A stretch of DNA of 64,000 nt from Hippasteria phrygiana (GCA_037893225.1 JAZGUH010001192.1:1-64000), one strand, 5' to 3'. Counted from the first letter of the stretch, positions 53,866 to 64,000 are shown. Numbers and translations are program-made. The notes: a model not told the origin generated them from the sequence alone.

Positions 53866-54645
53866 ATGTGGGGCGTCTCCGGACGAACCCCCGCTGCGTC
53901 GGCAGACGCGGCGCGACCGCGTTCCGTGTGAAACGCAGCGTTTGCCCCGCAGCCGTGCACAGCGCAGGGAGGCCCCCCGCGAGACCCCCCACCGGGCGCA
54001 CCGGTGTGAAACTCACAGGCCGTTTCCACACGAGGTTCCGCCCCCGCTGCCCCAGCGAACGCGGCTCGGCGGCGTTCCGTGTAGCACAGGGCGGCCCCTC
54101 GCGGGGCCCGGCGTCCGGCACGCCGGAACAAGGGTCGTGGGGTGTCCCACAGTGAAGCACCGTCCCCGCCACACCGGCCGGTGCGACTCGGCAACGTTCC
54201 GGGTGGAACGGAGCGTCTGTCACCCCGACGTCAGCGGCGTGGGACGGCCCACTGAGGGACTCATAACTAGTCTGGGGGGAATCGATGCAAATGCAACATG
54301 GAATGTAACGAATTCTCCCTCCCTGATCTACAATCTCAGGCTTCTTATTCTCCCCGTCCTCCCACATGAGAGATTCCGATCCCGATGACCCCCCAGTCTC
54401 CCTCTTATCCCGAGGAAGACTCCCTTGATTATCCCTCAAGCAGGACTCCAACTCACTCAAGGTAACGAACGGTCCGCCATTCCTATCTCCCGATTGGCCT
54501 GCGTTGTGTGGAGCTGTATCCCAGTCTGTGTCCGCGCCGTGTGGCGAGTCGGACACCAGACTATCCCTGCCTGGTGGATTCATGTTGAAAGAACTCGAAG
54601 TTTTCCCTGATTTGTTCCTTTCTGGTATGTCACCGCTGCCTCCAA
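53866..54645 (-). other. leader of Gypsy element 1
   Basis: From the LTR end (CGCTACA) through TTGGAGGCAGCGGTGACATA to the gag ATG. TGGAGGCAGCGG adjoins the LTR where a primer-binding site would be; I could not match it to a tRNA. An open frame (53849-54700) spans the leader without known domains and includes degenerate GTTCCGTGTGAAACG units at 53920-54240. A start for gag upstream of 53865 cannot be excluded. Confidence 0.5.
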
Positions 54646-54996
54646 TGTAGCGTCGACCGTGCGCGGGACTCCAATACACCTGAAAAGAACTCTCCGGCAC
54701 TCTGTCCTTCGGTTATCAAGGCTCTAGGCCGTTTATTCTCGTACAAAACACACACAAGCTTCACTCAAAATGGTGGGGAAACGTACAGTACTGTTGCCAG
54801 GGGAAACGGGCCACTGCGCGTGCGCCGCACGGCAACGGGCCTCCCCGGCCGACCAGCAGGGGCTCCGTTGCAACAGCTCCGCTGTGGTACCGTGCTGGTG
54901 CCCTCTACCGGCCGGTCAGCTGGGGCTCCACCGCAACGGCTCCGCTAGTGGTGCCGTGCTAGCGCCCTCCGCCAACCGACCGGCACCGGCGCTACA
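54646..54996 (-). repeat. 5' LTR of Gypsy element 1
   Basis: Begins TGTAGCGCCGG and ends CGCTACA (minus strand). Contains two tandem units of about 80 bp with GGAGCCCCWGCTG and an AATAAA signal (54741-54746) in the right place for polyadenylation. The partial copy at 49546-49640 shares the first unit. Confidence 0.75.
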
Positions 54997-55095
54997 ATAC
55001 TTACACAAGAAGAACATAATAGTTGAGCAATAATGTCATCCAAAGAAATGCATTTCGCAAACAACAATGTTAACTCGCAAGTATACATGTACCTG

Positions 55096-56146
55096 TGTTA
55101 CGGTCTGAAAATCTCCAGACTATCCGCAAATAGAAATTACTAGAAAAAGCCTGAATTTTCTCAGATGCAACAAAGAAATCAAACAAGATCACACTGATAT
55201 AAAGAACAAAGAAACAATGTGATTTAATAATGAGAATATTTGAGAATCAACAGGGTTTAACAAGTGTAGAATTAAGAAAAGATCTTATACAATATAAACT
55301 TAACATATCTTACGGGCAGGACTTATATAGGCGAGGGCTCAGACGACTTGGGCAGCTCTGCAATGAGCGAGGACTTGGGCGAGGACTTGGACAAGGACTT
55401 GGACAGCTTGGGCACTCAGCAACAGACAAGGACAACTCCAATAATACGAGCGAATACAGTCTCTTTGACGAGCTGGAACACGGGGCGAATTCACCTCCAA
55501 AACAGCCGAAGAGAGACGAAAACAGCGGGGGACGACACCAACTGGCTCCCGTCGCGAAAATATGGGGATATAAGACCCCAAATAACGAACCGACGACAGT
55601 TCACAAATAAATGTCTCTTCCGGGAATAATACTCAGCTCTAACTGTCTCCAGACGCTCCTGCAGACGAGTCATATACAGGTCACAGGTCCGAATAGAAAC
55701 ACATCGATTAACTCGATGACCAAACTCCCAACGAAATTCTCTGTCCGTCAAAAATAATCTTCAGTCCACCGTCGAAAATCAAGTCCTGATTTTATCCAAA
55801 GTCAGCCCATATATATAGAATTTCATTCATTCCAGATATTACTAGAAATTCTAGAGAATCGTACAAATTACGTCACATCCAAAAAATAATCCTCTACTCA
55901 GCCCCGAATACAATTACTCTGTATTCGAGATACACACAGAACCTTCTGGCACATAGGCTTGGCGTAAACAACTCTGATCCATTCATAAACAAATTAGGGT
56001 CAGCCGAGGTCGCACGTGTATGCAAATAAGTGGCGCGTGGCCTGTGACAAAAGCATTTGTTTGTGCCGGTTGAATGAGGGGCGTATTATACACATTCTGT
56101 GAGGGGAATTTCCTAACACTGACAGCATTTACTTGTCTACATAACA
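55096..56146 (-). repeat. 3' LTR of element 2
   Basis: 1051 bp. Includes GAGGACTTGG tandem units at 55365-55415 that differ in number from the other LTR (59070-59115). Directly outside, 56147-56157 on the minus strand reads ATGAGGGGAGA, a polypurine tract. The frames read from it are not genes. Confidence 0.88.
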
Positions 56147-56311
56147 TCTCCCCTCATAAAGAAAGAAAATTTACACAGGAAATATTCCCTTAGAAAAGAA
56201 AATATGTCTGGCTAAGACTTCTTACAATAATAAACAGAAGTATTGTGTTTACAACTTACAATACAGAAATTAATGTGATTAAGTACAATCTTCTAAACTC
56301 TGGACAGAGCA

Positions 56312-58258
56312 TCAGCAAAAAACATTGCTCTTTCCAGCAATATGAATGATTTTGAGTGGGTATGGTTGCAAAATCAAACTCCATCGAAATAATCTTTGGT
56401 TCTTGGTCTTGAATTTCTCCAAAAGCACAAGTGGGTTATGATCAGTATAAATGATCGTCTCCCCAGCACCATTTGTTACATGTTGTAGGGCAAGGACCAG
56501 ACCTAATGCCTCTTTTTCGATCTGTTTCGACTGAGATCTCGTCACCGCACACTCGGGGAAGATTTCTGGAAACTCCTCCTCCAAAGAATGAGTTTCTGGC
56601 TCATCCACAGGTTCGCCAGAGACAATAGGGGATGCCGACACTTTACCTCCCTCAACGTCATTACCAAGCAAAAACCCGACACCTTTCATCGGCAGACTAA
56701 GAACAACTCCAACATCCACAGGGCCAGTGAACAAGTCACATTTCAAATTTACCCTATGCAACGGGACAGGCATAAAATTACCCCCAATACTTTGAATCAA
56801 CATTTTCGCATTCAGCGAACTTTCTGGAGACAATGACAACACATCCTCCAGCATCAGTAACTGTGACGCGCCTGTATCCCTTAGGATAACAACTGGACTG
56901 CCGGCTTCCTCAGACGCACACGACACATCACCACGATGAAGAAAATCTTTGTAGATTTCATCGACTGGGTTGATTTCATCAACCACCTTCGAAGAAGAAA
57001 CACGGTTGCCATCGGCCTCACCGGACTTCCTACGAAGTAGAGTGTCCTTACGGACAAAAGCGACTGGCTTTTCGGAACGCTCTCGCTCGTCAGCGATGAA
57101 CTTGAAGCATCTCGCCTTCTTGTGGCCCTTCTTGTGGCAGTAATCACATGTGATGAGAGGAAAAAACTTCTTTCGGTCCTCCTTGGCTCCACTTGGTGAT
57201 GACGGCTTCTTATACGATGGATCAGGATTACCAGTGCTAGACTGTGCCTCGGAACCTGACTTGCCCCTATCATCATGTCTGTTAAAACCCTTCGACTGGA
57301 AATTAGTTTTGCCCATACTCATTTTGTGAGTTAACTCATAATCATCAGCTACCACTGCAGCTTTCTTTAGCTGGGTGATCTGATGTTCTTCCAAATGGGT
57401 TTTGATGCTCAGTGGGACACTGTTTTTGAACTCCTCCATGAGGACAACTTCTTTCAGCTCCTCAAATGTCTTTTCAACTTTGAGAGATCGATACCATCGA
57501 TCAAACACAATTTCCTTTTGTCTAGCAAATTCGACAAAGGTCTGGCCATTTGATCTAGTCAATTTTCGAAATGTCTGCCTATATGCCTCAGGAACCAACT
57601 CATAAGCATTCAAAATGGCTGCTTTAACTGTAGCATATTCACTACACTGGTCCTCTGAAAGTGTGGCATAGACGTTTTGAGCCTTACCCACAAACGTGCT
57701 CTGTAGGAGCAAAGGCCAATACTTATCAGGCCACTTAAGACTTTTGGCAGTTTTCTCGAAAGACAGAAAATGTGTTTCAACGTCATACTCCTTGAATTTC
57801 GGCACCAACCTCACGTTTTTCGCCAGATCAAAGTCAATTGGAATTCTCTCTTTGCCTGTGTCTTTCTTTGCACCTAATTCCAATTCTTTAATCTTCAGTT
57901 GATGTTCGAGTTCAAGCCTTTGGAGTTCAAATTCTCTTTCTTTGTCTTTTTCTCTTTCTTCTAACTCGAGCCTTTCTCTTTCCTTTTCTCGCTCAAACTC
58001 AAGCCTGAGCCTTTCTTTTTCCAGCTCAATTTTGGCCAGCTCAATTTCTCGATCAGAAGTTTGCGGAGGCTCAGCCATCTCTAGATTGAACTTTTCCGCA
58101 AGAACACTCACTAGTTTTGCCTTCTTGGCGCTTCGAGAAATTTCTAGATGAGCATATCTAGCAACTTCCTGCAACTCATCTTTTGTCAAATGTTGCAACC
58201 TTTCGACAGACAAATCTTCAGCCTCCACGAAAGCTTGTGCATCAAACTTACTAGCCAT
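56312..58258 (-). CDS. gag-protease-RNase H fusion ORF, 648 aa, lacking RT and integrase
   Basis: Residues 70-135 form a Glu/Arg/Lys-rich coiled coil. About 145-330 is a gag core (FDLAKNVRLVPKFKEYDVE, SFEKTAKSLKWPDKYWPLLL). CCHC zinc knuckle at about 370-385 (CDYCHKKGHKKARC). Aspartic protease motif RDTGAS at about 460. At about 580 the sequence jumps to KEALGLVLALQH, IYTDHNPL and NQRLFRWSLILQ, the end of a Gypsy-type RNase H, and stops shortly after HIAGKSNV. Reverse transcriptase and integrase are absent. ATG at 58258 lies about 105 bp inside the upstream LTR, a normal leader length. The frame is intact, so mobilisation by a helper is possible. Confidence 0.88.
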   Translation of the reverse strand: MASKFDAQAFVEAEDLSVERLQHLTKDELQEVARYAHLEISRSAKKAKLVSVLAEKFNLEMAEPPQTSDREIELAKIELEKERLRLEFEREKERERLELEEREKDKEREFELQRLELEHQLKIKELELGAKKDTGKERIPIDFDLAKNVRLVPKFKEYDVETHFLSFEKTAKSLKWPDKYWPLLLQSTFVGKAQNVYATLSEDQCSEYATVKAAILNAYELVPEAYRQTFRKLTRSNGQTFVEFARQKEIVFDRWYRSLKVEKTFEELKEVVLMEEFKNSVPLSIKTHLEEHQITQLKKAAVVADDYELTHKMSMGKTNFQSKGFNRHDDRGKSGSEAQSSTGNPDPSYKKPSSPSGAKEDRKKFFPLITCDYCHKKGHKKARCFKFIADERERSEKPVAFVRKDTLLRRKSGEADGNRVSSSKVVDEINPVDEIYKDFLHRGDVSCASEEAGSPVVILRDTGASQLLMLEDVLSLSPESSLNAKMLIQSIGGNFMPVPLHRVNLKCDLFTGPVDVGVVLSLPMKGVGFLLGNDVEGGKVSASPIVSGEPVDEPETHSLEEEFPEIFPECAVTRSQSKQIEKEALGLVLALQHVTNGAGETIIYTDHNPLVLLEKFKTKNQRLFRWSLILQPYPLKIIHIAGKSNVFC

Positions 58259-58335
58259 GATTATTCTACACTAGCAACAATACAAAATGTGCGACTTTGT
58301 TTGACAATATCGTAAACAAAACTTAGCTTATGTTT

Positions 58336-58363
58336 GTTCGATTTCCCGGACAGGCCCCCCAAT
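58336..58363 (-). promoter_or_regulatory. primer-binding site of element 2
   Basis: Two bases from the LTR, the minus strand reads TGGGGGGCCTGTCCGGGA and runs on to the complement of a T-loop (GTTCGA). The plus strand therefore looks like a tRNA 3' end with CCA. It resembles the Pro-tRNA class (TGGGGGCTCGTCCGGGAT) but is not identical. Confidence 0.65.
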
Positions 58364-58364
58364 T

Positions 58365-59838
58365 TGTTACGGTCTGAAAATCTCCAGACTATCCGCAAAT
58401 AGAAATTACTAGAAAAACCTGAATTTTCTCAGATGCAACAAAGAAATCAAACAAGATCACACTGATATAAAGAACAAAGAAACAATGTGATTTAATAATG
58501 AGAATATTCGAGAATCAACAGGGTTTAACAAGTGTAGAATTAAGAAAAGATCTTATACAATATAAACTTTTTCAAAGTGAACAAAGAAACTGGCAGGAGC
58601 GGGATTCGAACCTGCGACCTCCGGGTTACCGTACCGGCGCTCTACCAACTGAGCTATCTTGCCCTATGTTGGCGGTCTCCCAAATTGTCAGTATCTTTGT
58701 TCGGGTGGGCACTAGTTAGAAGTCATAAACCCAGAATGCCGTATAGCCAGGGATCACACCCAATTTTACGATACAAACCTTGGCATTCTGGGTATATGAC
58801 TTCTGACTAGCGCACACCCGAACAAAGATACTGACAATTTGGGAGACCGCCAACATAGGGCAAGATAGCTCAGTTGGTAGAGCGCCGGTACGGTAACCCG
58901 GAGGTCGCAGGTTCGAATCCCGCTCCTGCCAGTTTCTTTGTTCACTTTGAAAATGTATTCAAATTTACCTAGTCAGTTTCCCTTGTGGATTGTTTGACAA
59001 TATAAACTTAACAGATCTTACGGGCAGGACTTATATAGAAGAGGGCTCAGACGACTTGGGCAGCTCTGCAATGGGCGAGGACTTGGGTGAGGACTCGGGC
59101 GAGGACTTGGACAGCTTGGGCACTCAGCAACGGACCAGGACAACTTCAATAATGCGAGCGAATACAGTTCTTTGACGAGCTGGAACACGGGGCGAATTCA
59201 CCTCCAAAACAGCCGAAGAGAGACGAAAACAGCGGGGGACGACATCAACTGGCTTCCGTCGGATATAAGACCCCAAATAATGAACCGACGACAGTTCACA
59301 AATAAATGTCTCTTCCGGGAATAATACTCAGCTCTAACTGTCTCCAAACGCTCCTGCAGACGAGTCATATACAGGTCACAGGTCCGAATAGAAACACATC
59401 GATTAACTCGATGACCAACCTCCCAACGAAATTCTCCGTCCGTCAAAAATAATCTCCAGTCCACCGTCGAAAATCAAGTCCTGATTTTATCCAAAGTCAG
59501 CCCGTATATATAGAATTTCATTCATTCCAGAGATTACAAGAAATTCTAGAGAATCGTACAAATTACGTCACATCCAAAAATAATCCTCTACTCAGCCCCG
59601 AATACAATTACTCTGTATTCGAGATACACACAGAACCTTCTGGCAAATAGGCTTGGCGTAAACTACTCTGACCATTCATAAACAAATTAGGGTCAGCCGA
59701 GGTCGCACGTGTATGCAAATAAGTGGCGCGTGGCCTTTGACAAAAACATTTGTTTGTGCCGGTTGAATGAGGGGCGTATATACACATTCTGTGAGGGGAA
59801 TTTCCTAACACTGACAGCATTTACTTGTGTACATAACA
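58365..59838 (-). repeat. 5' LTR of element 2, with SINE insertion
   Basis: Same as 55096-56146 except for the insertion at 58569-58997 and small indels. The promoter should lie in the U3 part near 59600-59838, but no confident TATA box was identified. Confidence 0.88.
58569..58997. mobile_element. palindromic SINE dimer with 12-bp TSD
   Basis: Two tRNA-derived units face each other: a minus-oriented one (58569-58785) and a plus-oriented one (58785-58960), followed by the tail CAGTTTCCCTTGTGGATTG. Each has A box TAGCTCAGTTGGTAGAGC and B box GGTTCGAATCC. ACAATATAAACT is duplicated at 58557-58568 and 58998-59009, and the other LTR has a single copy, so the dimer inserted as one unit. The loop position GGT suggests a Thr-type tRNA origin, weakly. 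Confidence 0.9.
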
Positions 59839-60410
59839 CCTGTCAATTAATTACTTTGATCCTTTCTCTAAACTGTATGTTCGAATTACGTGCAAGGAAA
59901 CAATTCTAGATGGACCACGATGAGGCTGGGCTGCTGATGTTGCTATTGGAGATAAGACAGTATAGATTATTTGTATAGTTAAAGGTACACACCGGCCTCA
60001 ACCGGCCTCAAATAATCAATTCAGAATCATGGATTATACTATTTAAAAGGTTGTTGTGGAAACAAATTACCAAAATGTCTTCATTAACGTGAAATGGTAA
60101 AAAAAACCGAAATAGGTCACTGGAGTAGTAGACATTTCGCTGTTTCACAGATTTAGGAGTAAAACTGCAATTTGCATGTGTCAACGACGGGGATCATGCC
60201 TTCAACGGGGTCCCATGCCTGCAGTGCTGACCAGCTCTGTGACGCGTCAATGCAAGCCGCCGACCAGTAGTACACAAAGCCGGCGCCAGTACTGTACTGA
60301 TCGCCATACCGATATGTACAGTGCAGTAGAGTGCAGCTTTGATAGATTTATGCGGCAGCTGTGCTGGGTCTTCGCCCCGCCGGCCGCGGGGGCTATGCCC
60401 GCGCTGGCCC
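59839..60410. other. no gene seen; GC-rich patch at 60180-60410
   Basis: AT-rich unique sequence to about 60170, then a GC-richer patch (GGCCGCGGGGGC) directly against a truncated SINE. No coding frame with support. Confidence 0.4.
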
Positions 60411-60417
60411 CACGCCG

Positions 60418-60733
60418 GGTTACCGTACCGGCGCTCTACCAACTGAGCTATCTTGCCCTATGTTGGCGGTCTCCCAAATTGTCTCGCCAAAATTGGGTGT
60501 GATCCCTGGCTATACGGCATTCTGGGTTGATGACTTCTGACTAACGCCCACCCGAACAAAGATACTGACAATTTGGGAGACCGCCAACATATGGCAAGAT
60601 AGCTCAGTTGGTAGAACGCCGGTACGGTAACCCGGAGGTCGCAGGTTCGAATCCCGCTCCTGCCAGTTTCTTTGTTCACTTTGAAAATGTATTCAAATTT
60701 ACCTAGTCAGTTTCCCTTGTGGATTGTTTGACG
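60418..60733. mobile_element. second palindromic SINE dimer, left unit truncated
   Basis: Left minus-oriented unit starts in the middle of the tRNA part (GGGTTACCGTACCGGCGCTC) and is joined at about 60485 to a complete plus-oriented unit with A box, B box and tail ending GTGGATTGTTTGAC. The same inverted arrangement as 58569-58997, independently shortened. Confidence 0.85.
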
Positions 60734-60879
60734 AATTAAATATGATTAAGGTAATTTTGGTGGAAGGCACTGTTTCAGAACCACCAAAACGACATCGTCA
60801 TGTATTACTGAAAGTGCACTGGGCCTTACTGAATAGGCACAAGGCTTTATTGAATAGGCACAAGGCGTGACGATGTCAT

Positions 60880-61840
60880 TTTGGTTGGTCTTTTTAAGTG
60901 CTTACCAATTTTGGTAGCCATTTTTGTTTGGGCGGCCATGTTGGATTTGCAGCCAAATCCTGGGTAGCCCCAAATTAATTTCAAAAGGTTTAAAGGTTCA
61001 GGACGCCATAATGAAACCAACTTTAGAAAACGTTAACAGGAAAAAAACGAATATGTAGTTTGAATATAATTAAGATGTTTTGGTGGCCATTTTGGCGGCC
61101 ATTTAGATGGCCATCTTGGATTTCAGGACAAATCCTGGGTATTCCCCATACTAATTTCAAAGGCCTTAGGTTCAGGATGACGGAATCACTGAAACAACTG
61201 CGACAGAAAAAAACAAGAAGCAGTATAAATCTTATTAGGGCAATTTTGGCAGCCATTTGAGATTTTGGCGGCCATCTTGGCTGGAGCTAAATTCAATGGG
61301 TGCAGATTCAGGATGACAGAACCACTGAAAAAAAGTTGATATTAAACGTAATTAGCAGTATATATCTAAATTATGTAATTTTAGCTGCCATTTTGGCGGC
61401 CATTTTGGCGGCCATATTGGATTTCAGGACATTCTGGGTACTCCCCAGACTAATTTCAAAGGCCTTATGATCAGGATGACGGAATCGCTGAAAAAAACTC
61501 TGACAGAAAAAAGAACCAAGTAGTATAAATCTGATTAAGATAATTTTGGCAGCCATTTTAGATTTTGGCCGCCATCTTGGTTTTGAGGCCAAATTCTGGG
61601 TGGCTCTGGAGCTAAATTCAATGGGTGCAGATTCATGATGACAGTACCACTGAAAAAACATTGATATTAAACGTAATTAGCAGTATATATATCTAATTTA
61701 GGTAATTTTGGCGGCCATTTTGAATTTATGGCAGAAATCAGGGTGGCCTCAAGCTAATTTCAAATGGTTGAGGTTCAGGATGATGAAACCGTTGAGAAAA
61801 CCTTGACAGGAAAAAACGGCAGTTTTTCCTGGTCTGGGCC
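60880..61840 (+). repeat. complex satellite with GGCGGCCATTTTGG motifs
   Basis: Four to five diverged units, partly in a roughly 300-bp higher order, alternate TTTTGGCGGCCATYTTGG, TTCAGGATGACRGAA and GACAGAAAAAA blocks. Compare 61133 with 61435. Not coding. Confidence 0.8.
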
Positions 61841-61842
61841 CT

Positions 61843-63430
61843 GTCTATTATATTAAATATAGGAATATTTTAAACCAATGTCTTAAGAACCGCTAAAAAA
61901 CATTATTGTGCTCAGTTTGAAAAACATAAAAATAACATTAAGAACACTTGGAAAATTATTAACCATGCTATGAACAGAAATTTACATTCTCATAAAATTA
62001 CTTGTCTTAAAGCAAACAGAAACCTGATCGTAAACCCTGAAATGATGGCTGAACACTTTAACAATTATTTTGCAAATATAGGACCAAATTTGGCAAGAAA
62101 TATTCCACAATGTCAAACTACCTTTTGTGATTATCTTCGAAATGCAAACTCCCATTCTATATTTTTCGAACCCGCCACTAAAAAGGAAGTCAGTGATGTT
62201 GTCAAGAAGTTACCAAATATAGCAAGCAGTGGCATCGACTCTATTGCTGCTTATGTATTAAAAAATACACTCTCTAACATTTTAGAACCTCTTATGTATG
62301 TAATTAACATTTCCTTGTCAACAGGTGTTGTGCCAGACAACTTAAAGATAGCAAAAGTCATTCCAATCCACAAAAGTTCAGACACCGATAAAGTAAACAA
62401 TTACCGACCAATTTCAATCTTACCTTGTTTCTCAAAAATCTTGGAAAGAATTGTTTATGCTCGGACCCTTAATTTCTTGAGCAAATTTAACATTTTGACA
62501 AATTCCCAATTTGGCTTTCGTGCAAAACACTCTACTACCCATGCCGTACTCCATCTCATTAACAAGGTTGTATCTGGTTTTGAAAAATTCGAACATACTA
62601 CAGGGGTTTTTCTTGACTTTTCTAAAGTATTTTATACTCTGGACCATAAAGTACTCTATCTTATTGGTAATCATTATGGTATTAGAGGAATCCCCCTAGC
62701 GTGGTTTGAAAGCTATCTCTGTAATAGAAAACAATACGTCTCAATAAGTGGCTGTCAATTCACTTTACAATCATTAACATGTGGGGTTCCTCAAAGATCC
62801 ATTCTTGGACCTTTGCTCTTTCTCATTTATATTAATGACTTTACAAATGCCGCGCAATGTTTATCCTGTATTTTATTTGCAGATGGCTCTAATATATTCT
62901 ACAGTCATAAAGACATAAACATTTTAATTGACACTGTTAACATAGATCTTTTTCGGATCTCTGATTGGATTAAATCAAACAAACTTTCTTTAAATATTAA
63001 AAGGACTACCCGCATGCTGTTTAGCAATTCTCTAAATTTACGTATTATATATTTTACAAGTTAGCTATATATAGCTCACACTGATTCGCTTTTTTTTAAA
63101 GCATGAGACACTTAAAGTTAGCGACATATAGGCCCATTACTTCCAGCTTGGACTTTTTTTATGTTCCAGGTAACCAAAAATGATTTACCAGCCTGACTTA
63201 TCTCAATGTTTTCCCGGAATAACGATGTTCATGCACATTTAACCCGCCAATCAACTCAATTTCACTTACCAAATGTTAGGACTGACCTTGCCAGAAAAAG
63301 TATTAAATTTCAGGGATCCAAATTCTGGAATTCATTAGAGAAATCCCTCCAAGTTTTAGCGACTGCATCCGTTTTTAAAAGTAACCCCAAACAATTATTT
63401 CTCAACAAGTACAAGGCTCGTTCCTAGATT
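61843..63430 (+). pseudogene. second LINE reverse transcriptase, mutated
   Basis: Coding similarity begins near 61843 with a break near 61894, then an open frame from 61970 to 63064: HFNNYFANIGPNLA, SSGIDSIAAYVLK, NYRPISILPCFSKILER, FGFRAKHSTTHAVL, VFLDFSKVFYTLDH, VPQRSILGPLLF and LFADGSNIF. The catalytic YADD/FADD is FADG and PQGS is PQRS, both expected to kill the enzyme. C-terminal sequence (ARKSIKFQGSKFWNSLE) reappears at 63206-63427 after a lost segment. Jockey/CR1-like; 5' truncated, coding strand plus. Confidence 0.85.
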
Positions 63431-63562
63431 TTCTTTTCAATAGCTTAATATCACAGAATGATTTATTGGTTTCTCTTTAAATATTTATGATTTATAATCG
63501 CTACAGGGTAACTTTAGATTTATTGTTGACTCATTGTTGTAGATCATATCAATCATATTAAT

Positions 63563-63564
63563 GA

Positions 63565-63607
<43 letters not shown>
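63563..63607 (+). repeat. (ATT)n microsatellite in the LINE 3' region
   Basis: About 15 perfect ATT triplets. Confidence 0.95.
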
Positions 63608-63611
<4 letters not shown>

Positions 63612-63758
63612 ATATTTTTCTTTCAAATAATTCAGCTTTACATTAATATACCTTCTATTTTATTTCACTCTCGGTTCATCGCTTTATCTGTCGTTTTATG
63701 TTTGTTTAGTCTCTGTTATGTATTCATTGATCAGGTTGTTCCTTGTTATTCATACACA

Positions 63759-63799
63759 GGGGACTCGCACTCGACAAGCTTTGCTTCGTGCGAGTCCCC
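63759..63799. repeat. 12-bp stem hairpin in the LINE 3' region
   Basis: GGGGACTCGCAC, a 17-nt loop containing AAGCTT, and GTGCGAGTCCCC. Structured 3' ends serve as recognition sites for LINE reverse transcriptases in several families; that role here is inference. Confidence 0.7.
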
Positions 63800-63835
63800 T
63801 CCATCCCTGATTTATATTTCTTATATTCAATAACA

Positions 63836-64000
63836 TTTCATTTAATTTTGTAATTGTTTTTATAATGTGATTAATTATGTATGTATTTTTCTGCTGTCAA
63901 GTCAAGTCACCCTTAGGTGGAGTTCACACCCCCTTTTTGGCAGGAGCCGACCCGCCCCTTCATATTATGAAGGCCTCCATTTTGTTTTTCAAGATGGCGT
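63836..64000. other. window end, no gene seen
   Basis: AT-rich sequence, then CCTTCATATTATGAAGG (palindrome) and CAAGATGGCG at the edge. No feature supported. Confidence 0.3.

Larger units (their letters stand above)
49546..54996 (-). mobile_element. Gypsy-type LTR retrotransposon 1, deleted and 3'-truncated
   Basis: Minus-strand element: 5' LTR 54646-54996 (351 bp, TG..CA), leader to 53866, gag-integrase ORF, a zinc-finger ORF, a purine-rich tract (CGAAGGGGG) and only the first 90-100 bp of the 3' LTR (49546-49640). It is strikingly GC-rich against the AT-rich surroundings. Target duplication cannot be assessed because the 3' LTR is cut. Confidence 0.85.
55096..59838 (-). mobile_element. 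LTR retrotransposon 2, complete LTRs, internally deleted
   Basis: LTRs 55096-56146 and 58365-59838 begin TGTTAYG and end TAACA, and CCTG flanks both sides (55092-55095, 59839-59842), a 4-bp target duplication typical of Gypsy-type integrase. The internal part is only 2.2 kb with one ORF. The upstream LTR (58365-59838) carries a 429-bp SINE dimer plus its 12-bp duplication; without it both LTRs are about 1.03-1.05 kb and nearly identical, so the insertion is fairly recent. Confidence 0.9.

Noticed and set aside
53163..54194. 343-codon minus frame rich in HSARESMEESHSAWESM
   Set aside because: A shadow of the 60-bp repeat in another frame; the frame leading into the gag core is the supported one.
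58860..58935. Functional tRNA gene (A and B boxes, CCA-like end)
   Set aside because: It is embedded in a SINE with SINE tail and target duplication; the anticodon stem pairs poorly and the same sequence recurs in every SINE copy.

Overview
This window looks like a repeat-rich, intron-containing metazoan genome. Support: GT-AG exons whose phases match, tRNA-derived SINEs, non-LTR reverse transcriptases, Gypsy-type LTR elements, a piggyBac relic and a gamma-butyrobetaine hydroxylase-type exon. The AT-rich background with frequent TACATGTA and TAGGCCTA motifs, fold-back elements and DIRS-like sequence suggests a marine invertebrate, possibly an echinoderm or other non-vertebrate deuterostome. 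That assignment is inference; nothing here fixes the species.

Host-type coding sequence is sparse. 5310-5848 (+) is the first coding exon of a BBOX1-like dioxygenase, with a good splice donor; no later exon was found. 30133-37084 (+) is a ten-exon gene with an N-terminal THAP zinc finger and a DDE transposase-like domain. Its exon phases agree throughout, and the coding length (2508 nt) is a multiple of three only if a 509-nt inverted-repeat insertion in exon 7 is left out. A RecQ-type helicase fragment lies at 25986-26420 (+).

Most of the rest is layered mobile DNA. 1-8200: fold-backs, small MITEs and minisatellites. 8290-15700: a poly-G/poly-C ended element, flanked by a 12-bp direct repeat, that contains two further inverted-repeat elements (A, 8436-12129; B, 12526-15561). 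A and B have related cores but are bounded by different minisatellites, each an amplified piece of its own inverted repeat. Similar CCC/GGG termini next to arrays appear at 23951, 24309 and 41785. 16495-19833: a 3.3-kb inverted-repeat element with a core rich in TGACGTCA. 20.4-25.7 kb: minisatellites and a broken piggyBac transposase. 26.4-29.7 kb: a 51-bp-TIR element carrying a THAP exon relic and a decayed LINE. 37.1-41.2 kb: antisense THAP fragments, SINE, DIRS-like ORF. 41.8-49.5 kb: an ACGTTG-array element hosting a LINE, which itself hosts a composite MITE.

49.5-59.8 kb holds two LTR retrotransposons on the minus strand, both internal-deletion derivatives that kept an open frame: the first fuses gag directly to integrase and carries an extra zinc-finger ORF behind a strong splice acceptor; the second fuses gag-protease to RNase H. 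The second's LTR carries a palindromic double SINE with a 12-bp target duplication. The window ends with a GGCGGCCAT-rich satellite (60.88-61.84 kb) and a mutated LINE (61.84-63.83 kb). All boundaries were read by eye; identities rest on recognised motifs, not on searches.
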